Shown here in pieces: positions 58,490 through 64,000 of a stretch of DNA of 64,000 nucleotides. The stretch is taken from contig NZ_FQYX01000005.1 in NCBI RefSeq assembly GCF_900141935.1, forward strand, positions 124,001 through 188,000. The letters are read 5' to 3'. A program made the translations under genes and the position numbers. This DNA comes from Arenibacter nanhaiticus (GTDB lineage Bacteria > Bacteroidota > Bacteroidia > Flavobacteriales > Flavobacteriaceae). Each line of letters starts with the position of its first letter. The first letter of the stretch is position 1. Below the pieces are notes generated by a model. The model ran no database searches. It worked only from the letters and a program-made list of their open reading frames with translations, and was not told the DNA's origin.

Positions 58490-58505
58490 CTTGACATATG
58501 TCAAG
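58490..58505. promoter_or_regulatory. Crp/Fnr-like palindrome upstream of the BspA-like gene
   Basis: CTTGACATATGTCAAG is a perfect 16-bp palindrome of TGAC-N4-GTCA form, centred about 64 bp before the 58433 start. Confidence 0.5.
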
Positions 58506-58973
58506 AAACACCCTGTCTTTTTTACTATTTCCTTGGAAATAGCTATCCAATGTACGATTTATATTTCTTTTTAATGTTTTTAATCCTGCAATTTAATCAA
58601 AAACTCAAGACCGAATAAAGCTTTATTTTTTTATAATTATCCAAATTGTTTTATAAAAACCAGTACAATATTGGGAAGGTTTGCCCATTTTAGATATGAC
58701 TATTGTTATTTGAAACAACTTTTATCCGACCTCCTCTACACCGCTATCAATGGTGTATTGTCAATAGTTTTTGGATTGATATGATTCCACAACTTAAAAG
58801 CACCCCTCCACAACTGTCGTTCCTATTTATACGTTTATTCACTTTTCCTTTATATATCATATTTATTGGCATATTTGGCAAGAGGTACATCATGATATCC
58901 TTAACTTTACCATACGACCATAACTATTAACAGGAAGGGCGACTATTCTACTTCCTACAAAACGATCGACAAC
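58506..58973. other. Intergenic region before the aldehyde dehydrogenase
   Basis: 468 bp, AT-rich. A 75-codon hydrophobic frame at 58703-58930 has a TTG start and no coding character. The dehydrogenase promoter should lie near 58920-58970 but no clear TAnnTTTG was found. Confidence 0.4.
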
Positions 58974-60335
58974 ATGAAAAATACGGTGAAGTCTATAAAC
59001 CCTTTCAACAATGAATTATTGCAGGAATACAAACTGTTTTCTGATCAACAGATAGCGCAGGTGTTACAGCAAACGGCATCAAGTTTTAGCAAATGGAAGA
59101 AGGAACCTATTGACGACAGGGCCAAATTATTGTCTAAGGTGGGCAAGCTATTGGAATTGCAGAAATATAAATTCGCCAAACTTATTACTCAAGAAATGGG
59201 CAAACCTTTGGTACAAAGTATCACTGAAGTAGAAAAATGCGCTTGGGTATGTGAATTTTATGCGGTCAACGCTGATGATTTTTTGTGCGATGATCTTATT
59301 GAGACCGAGGCTCGAGAGAGTTTTATCAGTTACGACCCTTTGGGATGTATACTGGCCATCATGCCATGGAACTTTCCCTTTTGGCAAGTATTGCGCTTTG
59401 CGGCACCCACCCTAACGGCAGGAAATACCGTTATCTTAAAACATGCCGCCAATGTAAGCGGATGTGCCATGGCGCTAGAGCAATTATTTGAGGAGGCGGG
59501 CTACCCTAAAGGATGTTTCCAAGTTATTATTGCCGACCACCAGCAGGTAGAAAGCCTTATAGAAAACACTATTGTCAAGGCCGTCACTTTAACTGGCAGT
59601 GAAAAGGCTGGCAGACACATTGCCGCCATCGCTGGAAAAAACCTAAAAAAAACAGTCTTAGAACTCGGTGGCAACAATGCTTGCATCGTATGGGAAGATG
59701 CCGATTTGGATGCCCATGTAAAAACGATGGTGAATGCTCGGATGTTAAATGCGGGGCAAAGCTGTATTGCCGCGAAACGATTCATCGTAGTGGCCGATAT
59801 TTACGAGGAATTCATAGCGAAATTCCAGCAACAAGTACAATTACTTCACCAAGGCGACCCTATGGATCCGGAGACCGACATCAGTGTATTGGCCCGTCCG
59901 GATTTGGCCGATATCGTTGCGCAACAGGTAACCGACTCCGTTGCAAAGGGGGCAGAAGTCCTTATAGGCCACAAAAAGGACAAGGCTTATTATGCCCCTA
60001 CCATTCTTACTAAAGTGACTCCCGACATGCCTGTCTTTAAAGAAGAAGTATTTGGTCCTGTAGCCGCCATTATCAAGGCCAAGGACAGAGAAGAGTCTTT
60101 AGCCTTGGCCGCCAATACCGCTTTTGGATTGGGCACCATGCTTTTTACCCAAGACTTAAAAGCTGCCCGTCATTGTATCGATCAAATAGAGGACGGCGCA
60201 TTTTTCATCAATGAGATGGTAAAATCGGACCCAAGGCTGCCCTTTGGAGGTACCAAAGCATCGGGCTATGGCCGAGAACTTTCCAAAGAGGGCATCTTAG
60301 CATTTGTCAATAAAAAAACGGTCTACCTACACTAG
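58974..60335 (+). CDS. NAD(P)-dependent aldehyde dehydrogenase, succinate-semialdehyde type
   Basis: 453 residues. PWNFPFWQVLRFAAPTLTAGN, catalytic Glu in LELGGNNACIVWEDADLD and catalytic Cys in NAGQSCIAAKRFIV are intact. The short length (no N-terminal arm beyond SINPFNNELLQEY) and RLPFGGTKASGYGREL match the succinate-semialdehyde dehydrogenase (Sad/YneI) group. It would oxidise succinate semialdehyde or a related aldehyde. It is convergent with a saccharopine-dehydrogenase-like gene; a joint role in lysine or amino-acid breakdown is possible but unproven. Confidence 0.87.
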   Translation: MKNTVKSINPFNNELLQEYKLFSDQQIAQVLQQTASSFSKWKKEPIDDRAKLLSKVGKLLELQKYKFAKLITQEMGKPLVQSITEVEKCAWVCEFYAVNADDFLCDDLIETEARESFISYDPLGCILAIMPWNFPFWQVLRFAAPTLTAGNTVILKHAANVSGCAMALEQLFEEAGYPKGCFQVIIADHQQVESLIENTIVKAVTLTGSEKAGRHIAAIAGKNLKKTVLELGGNNACIVWEDADLDAHVKTMVNARMLNAGQSCIAAKRFIVVADIYEEFIAKFQQQVQLLHQGDPMDPETDISVLARPDLADIVAQQVTDSVAKGAEVLIGHKKDKAYYAPTILTKVTPDMPVFKEEVFGPVAAIIKAKDREESLALAANTAFGLGTMLFTQDLKAARHCIDQIEDGAFFINEMVKSDPRLPFGGTKASGYGRELSKEGILAFVNKKTVYLH

Positions 60336-60344
60336 TATCTCAAC

Positions 60345-60384
60345 ACGGTAAGGTGAAAGGCTTATTACGGCTACACCTTACCGT
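60345..60384. terminator. Bidirectional hairpin overlapping the end of the 60371 gene
   Basis: Perfect 11-bp stem ACGGTAAGGTG (60345-60355) / CACCTTACCGT (60374-60384). The right arm contains the last codons of the saccharopine-dehydrogenase-like gene (tail YGKV plus stop region). No strong T tract. Confidence 0.6.
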
Positions 60385-61513
60385 ACACAGGAATTATAAA
60401 ATCCCCGTTTAAAAAAGGTTCTGGATTTATGGTACTCTGAAGGATTACTCCAGATTGAGGTCTCTCTAGCAACATTTGGGCCGCTTGTAGCAAGGGCACG
60501 GCCGTAGTGGTCTGGATGGCCCTTAGCATATGTTTCCCCACTTTTTGCGGTAGTATCCGTTTGGCGACTTCCCTCCTTCTTAGAATTCCACGGGCGTCTT
60601 TTCCCTGTACAGCGGCATATAGAATTATCTGATCGTCTTGGATAAGGGGAATTTTAGCGATCATTTTTTGCTGCAATTTCACCACGGGATTAGCGGCATT
60701 GCCCAAATTTCGTATTTGCTCCTGCACCCAGGCATAATGGCCCGGATGCCGCAGTGTTTTATAGTCTAGGGAAGCTACTTTTCCGGCCAGGGCATTTGGT
60801 AAATCTGCTGCCCCGCCCGAAGTCAGGTCCTCTTCATAAGCGATACCGTCTATCAAAATAGTGGCCCGTTCGGACAGGGCCGGAAGTTTTACCTTTTTAT
60901 AGTCTCGTAGTGCTTCGGCCTCTTTTAAATATTCCGTGGCCACTCCGACCGGACTCCATGTAAACCCGTAATAATGGGGCCCAACGGCATGTTTGGTAAG
61001 GGCTCCTACCTTAAATTCTAGGGTGTCGACCTTTTCTACGCTATAATCTTTACAAAACTGTTGAAAAAGCATATTTGCCAAAACATCTATATACCCCGGT
61101 GCCAATCCGGTCTGCAGTACAAATCCGGTTTTAGCATCTTTTGCCAAAGCCATTATTTGATTGGTCTCGGCTACATATTCGGTAAGGTTGGCATAGTGCA
61201 TCTGGTAGTCTTTTGCCAATTGGGCCATTTTTGGGGCCATCGCTCCCGGCAGGCAATCGAGCAAGACATCGGCAGTGCGCATTAGCTCCTTCATTTCTGG
61301 AGTGATGCCGTCCTCAGGAAGGTGAAAAGCCGTTAATGAACATGCTTTTGTGGTGCCGGTTTCGATCCACTTAGCTACCCTTTGTGCCTTTTCGAGGGTT
61401 CGGTTACCGATAAAAATATTGGGGGCAACTTGACTCCATTCTGCCAAAATGAGTCCCGCTGCCTCTGCGATGCCCCCGGCCCCGGCAATAAGGATATTGT
61501 ATTGCTTTTTCAT
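60371..61513 (-). CDS. Saccharopine dehydrogenase-like oxidoreductase
   Basis: 380 residues with an N-terminal Rossmann motif ILIAGAGGIAEAAGLILAEW and a saccharopine-dehydrogenase C-terminal domain (TGLAPGYIDVLANMLF, LRHPGHYAWVQEQI). Related enzymes form or cleave saccharopine or carboxyspermidine/carboxynorspermidine using NAD(P)H. The exact substrate is not clear. It is convergent with the aldehyde dehydrogenase, their 3' ends separated by 35 bp. Confidence 0.85.
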   Translation of the reverse strand: MKKQYNILIAGAGGIAEAAGLILAEWSQVAPNIFIGNRTLEKAQRVAKWIETGTTKACSLTAFHLPEDGITPEMKELMRTADVLLDCLPGAMAPKMAQLAKDYQMHYANLTEYVAETNQIMALAKDAKTGFVLQTGLAPGYIDVLANMLFQQFCKDYSVEKVDTLEFKVGALTKHAVGPHYYGFTWSPVGVATEYLKEAEALRDYKKVKLPALSERATILIDGIAYEEDLTSGGAADLPNALAGKVASLDYKTLRHPGHYAWVQEQIRNLGNAANPVVKLQQKMIAKIPLIQDDQIILYAAVQGKDARGILRRREVAKRILPQKVGKHMLRAIQTTTAVPLLQAAQMLLERPQSGVILQSTINPEPFLNGDFIIPVYGKV

Positions 61514-62151
61514 ATATAGCTATTTTAGGTTTTTAAGGGTCATACTTCGGCTTCGATCAGTACAGGAGATGTATTTCGCATATTGTCATTCGTCTTTACC
61601 ACCAGTGTTCGGTCATGCTTCTTCCATATAAGAAAGATACTATTTTCTTGGGAGATTTTGGTGAGCCTAATTGGAATTTGTGGGGGTTGGTTTTTATTAA
61701 TGTACCAATTAGTTAATGTAACAATGGATTAATTGGGGAATTGTCTTAGTTGAGGGGCATTTGGGTTTTTAATGATCTGCATGGGATTGTAGACACATGG
61801 GAATTTTTTCTCGTCACTCCCAGGAGTCCTCATTTTAGGACGATGAAGGGGTCTCACCAACATGGTTCTTTCATCTTTTAAGGACAGTTTTCTTACTCTT
61901 TCCGGTACGAGCGTGACGCTTGCGCTAGCGGGGGTTCATGTGGAAATGTACCAATTAAATAATCTAGCAATTGGTTAATGTACCTATTGGAAAAGTTTCG
62001 TTTGAAAATTGGTTTTTGATACCTTGAGGATTTTGGGATTCCATTCGCGACAATCATAGCCCCGGAGGGGCCTCATATTAATAATGATGGTATTATTTGT
62101 ATTCATAGGTATCGTGGATTCGGTCCTATCTTTTTCATTGATCATTGTATT
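61514..62151. repeat. Intergenic region rich in dispersed repeat fragments
   Basis: No gene. Contains TGTACCAATTAGTTAATGTA-type blocks (61701-61726, and near 61946-61990) shared with the 56942-57245 region, and GGTACGAGCGTGACGCTTGC (61904-61923), 17 of 20 identical to 57483-57502. Confidence 0.6.
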
Positions 62152-62240
62152 CGCGTTAGGGATTGCAGCGGCATCCTTTTTTAGGGGCATCGCCCCTAAA
62201 AAAGATACAGCGGAAAGCCCGGCCCGATAGGGGAACGCCC
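62152..62240 (+). repeat. Dispersed intergenic element, copy C
   Basis: Begins CGCGTTAGGGATTGCAGCGG and ends GGGGAACGCCC, aligning with copies A and B at both ends but with a divergent centre. The centre holds a perfect hairpin TTTTTTAGGGGC (62177-62188) / GCCCCTAAAAAA (62192-62203) with a 3-nt loop, which could serve as a terminator for the Usp gene that ends at 62275. Confidence 0.75.
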
Positions 62241-62274
62241 AACCAATAACAACCCTTATAAGGAGGATACTATT

Positions 62275-63117
62275 TTACAGATTTGCCTTGTGATAACTCA
62301 GTAGCGGAATGCTAATATGGTCTTCTATTTTTTTGACCAAGCTTTTGTGGAACAACCTTTTAAGGATGCCCTTTTCTTCTCTTTCTAGCACTACCAAAAG
62401 GTCTGCACCAATGATTTCGGCATGGGTTTTTAGTTTTTCCTCAATAAAATCGGAAAAAATTAGCTTAAACTCCACTTTCTCATACGCTACTTTTTTCGCC
62501 AACATATCCTTAAACCATTCCATTTGGTCCATCCCGGCATATTCCTTTTCCGTGGAGATATGGGCGATAGATATTTTTGCATCCAAGGCCTTAGCCAGGG
62601 GCACTATTTTTTTGATCGCAGCAATATCGGCCTCTTCAAAATCGGAGGCATAGAGGATATTCGTTATCGCCATCTCTTCCATACCATTGGGAACGATCAG
62701 CAGCGGACAGGGAACTTTGTCCTGCAGTCCTTTGCCGATATCGCCCACAAACAATCCACGTTCGGTATGTTTGTCCTTACGCCCTATGATAATTAACCCT
62801 ACCCCCAATTCCTTGGCCTTTTTTAGAATCCCCTGAGAGATGAGTTCCACACGCTCTACCACACATTCCACGGCCTTGCCTTCTAGATGGCCCAAGTGTT
62901 TGGAACAATAGGCCGTTAATATTTCTTGTTGCTCCTTGATTACATGGTGGGCTATTTGCTGAGGCGGACGCGATACCGACACCCGTATCATCGGCATTTC
63001 ATGGCCATAGTACACCATTAATTTTGCTCCTAAACGAAGACTTAGTTCGTAGGCGTATTTTAGGGCTGCAGCAGAATTTTCTGTGCGGTCGGTAGCGTAC
63101 AAGATGCTTTTTATCAT
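62275..63117 (-). CDS. Tandem-domain universal stress protein
   Basis: 280 residues with two Usp domains (about 1-145 and 150-280). The first has ILYATDRTENSAAALKYA and the ATP-loop-like IIIGRKDKHTERGLFVGDIGKGL; the second starts ILYASDFEEADIAAIKKI and ends in SIPLLSYH. Usp proteins bind nucleotides and are induced under growth arrest or low oxygen. A TATGAC-TTCG-GTCATA palindrome lies 48 bp upstream of the start, suggesting Crp/Fnr-type control. The next gene upstream is another Usp. Confidence 0.92.
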   Translation of the reverse strand: MIKSILYATDRTENSAAALKYAYELSLRLGAKLMVYYGHEMPMIRVSVSRPPQQIAHHVIKEQQEILTAYCSKHLGHLEGKAVECVVERVELISQGILKKAKELGVGLIIIGRKDKHTERGLFVGDIGKGLQDKVPCPLLIVPNGMEEMAITNILYASDFEEADIAAIKKIVPLAKALDAKISIAHISTEKEYAGMDQMEWFKDMLAKKVAYEKVEFKLIFSDFIEEKLKTHAEIIGADLLVVLEREEKGILKRLFHKSLVKKIEDHISIPLLSYHKANL

Positions 63118-63164
63118 ATCTACATTATTTATCGTTAAAACTATGGGCTTTTAGGCTTACTTTT

Positions 63165-63180
63165 TATGACTTCGGTCATA
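63165..63180. promoter_or_regulatory. Crp/Fnr-like palindrome upstream of the universal stress gene
   Basis: TATGACTTCGGTCATA, perfect 6-bp arms around TTCG. A TAGTTTTA sequence on the minus strand at 63136-63143 would put the transcript start near 63130, about 42 bp from the palindrome centre, the usual position for a Crp/Fnr activator. As RNA it could also fold into a TTCG-capped stem. Confidence 0.5.
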
Positions 63181-63210
63181 TTATAAAGCCTCCCGTATAA
63201 CGGTAGCAGA

Positions 63211-64000
63211 TTACTTGGCTTTAGGGAGTGCCAAAAAGGGTACTTTACTCACAAAAACAAGGTGATGCACCACGGCTTCGCGCAACAGTTTTTCAAAAAA
63301 ACTACGCTTGTTGTAGACCATTGCGACCATCCCAATATGTTGATTTTCTTTTTCTAATAATAGAAGGGTGGCCGCGATAGAAGTACTCCTTGGAACTTCT
63401 AAAAACCTGGGCTTTACCGTTTTAAACATTTCCCTAAGGGATTCTCTATTGGCCTCTTGAGACTCCGTAAGCTGTTTTTCTGAAGCTATATGAACTACGG
63501 TTAAGGCAGAATTCCACCATTGACAGATCTGAATAAGGGGGTTTAATTCCGATTTTTGGAATTCACTTTTATAGTCATTGGCAAAAACAACCTCATCGGG
63601 AATATCGTAATCATAATTTTCGGGAACCGCTATAATGGGGCAGTTTTGAACCAGTTGTATCGCCTTCATGGTGGTGCTGCCAAAGAGTACGTTCTCTATA
63701 GCGGACGCTCCCTTGGTGCCCATAAAAACACACTCGATATTCCAGTCCATAACCGTACAGTTAATGGCATTGACGGGCGAATCGTTTATAGAAACGGGCA
63801 TAAACCTATGGTGTTTATTTTCTTTTTTGGCCTCCATTTTTTTAATGATTGCTGCCAACCCCTCCTTGGAGGCCTTTACAGCGTCTTCTCCCCCAATGTT
63901 CCTATAATAGGCATGGAGTATATAAAAAGTACAATCGTGCTTTTCTAAAAGATAGACGGCATAATCGATGGCCTTTTGGGCCCTATTGGAAAAATCTGTG
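63211..64000 (-). CDS. Universal stress protein, 5' part missing
   Basis: The frame is open to the right edge; 263 residues are visible, beginning TDFSNRAQKAIDYAVYLLEK, which is the conserved start of a Usp domain (so only a few residues are missing). It contains two Usp halves, with FMGTKGASAIENVLFGSTTMKAI as the nucleotide loop of the first. It lies 93 bp upstream of a second Usp gene on the same strand. Confidence 0.88.
   Translation of the reverse strand, partial: TDFSNRAQKAIDYAVYLLEKHDCTFYILHAYYRNIGGEDAVKASKEGLAAIIKKMEAKKENKHHRFMPVSINDSPVNAINCTVMDWNIECVFMGTKGASAIENVLFGSTTMKAIQLVQNCPIIAVPENYDYDIPDEVVFANDYKSEFQKSELNPLIQICQWWNSALTVVHIASEKQLTESQEANRESLREMFKTVKPRFLEVPRSTSIAATLLLLEKENQHIGMVAMVYNKRSFFEKLLREAVVHHLVFVSKVPFLALPKAK

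Noticed and set aside
58703-58930. 75-codon plus-strand hydrophobic ORF before the aldehyde dehydrogenase
   Set aside because: TTG start, odd composition and no family resemblance; reads as AT-rich intergenic sequence.
61984-62190. 68-codon minus-strand ORF
   Set aside because: Runs through the dispersed repeat copy C and its hairpin; no coding character.

Overview
The window looks like a chromosomal stretch from a marine-type Flavobacteriaceae (phylum Bacteroidota). The evidence is AT-rich intergenic DNA, several promoters of the TAnnTTTG type in place of E. coli -10 boxes, start codons with little Shine-Dalgarno signal, and families typical of the group (fused alpha/beta E1 dehydrogenase, DUF2891 lipoprotein, class II ilvC, TPR/HisKA_2 kinase). 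I see no rRNA, tRNA, CRISPR array, transposase or prophage.

Layout. 1-5.6 kb: a cut-off UPF0173 metallo-hydrolase, a TPR sensor kinase, and a LexA-like XRE/S24 repressor. The repressor is divergent, across a cluster of four operator-like palindromes, from a small protein ending in a clamp-binding-like motif and a TIGR03915/DUF4130 DNA-metabolism protein. 5.7-18 kb: uvrA, a LOG protein, a peptidase-like beta-barrel protein, fused E1 dehydrogenase, DoxX, holA, an HsdR_N-like protein and a glycosyltransferase. 18-32.7 kb: two OmpA-like paralogues (the second degenerate), a YciO-type protein, a UvrD/PcrA helicase, a GltB-like FMN protein, a tightly overlapping M1 peptidase/patatin/patatin operon, and recG.

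33-52.4 kb is a branched-chain amino acid region. leuC-leuD-leuA-like-leuB runs on the plus strand. ilvD-ilvB-ilvN-ilvC and a separate ilvA run on the minus strand. Between them lie an MFS exporter, a FIST sensor/hybrid kinase pair and a GapN-type dehydrogenase. Upstream of ilvD lies what reads as a complete transcription attenuator: an 18-codon leader peptide with six Ile and two Val, followed by a terminator hairpin and a competing pairing around the leader stop codon. This is the most striking signal in the window.

52.5-64 kb: the pxpABC 5-oxoprolinase operon, a DUF2891 lipoprotein, a small Cys/His protein with a nuclease-like core, a BspA-type repeat protein, an aldehyde dehydrogenase convergent with a saccharopine-dehydrogenase-like protein, and two universal stress proteins. 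Two 16-bp palindromes of the form TGAC-N4-GTCA precede the BspA gene and the first Usp gene and suggest a shared Crp/Fnr-type regulator. Three copies of an 81-89 bp dispersed element sit in intergenic gaps, and another AT-rich intergenic repeat family is concentrated in the last 8 kb.
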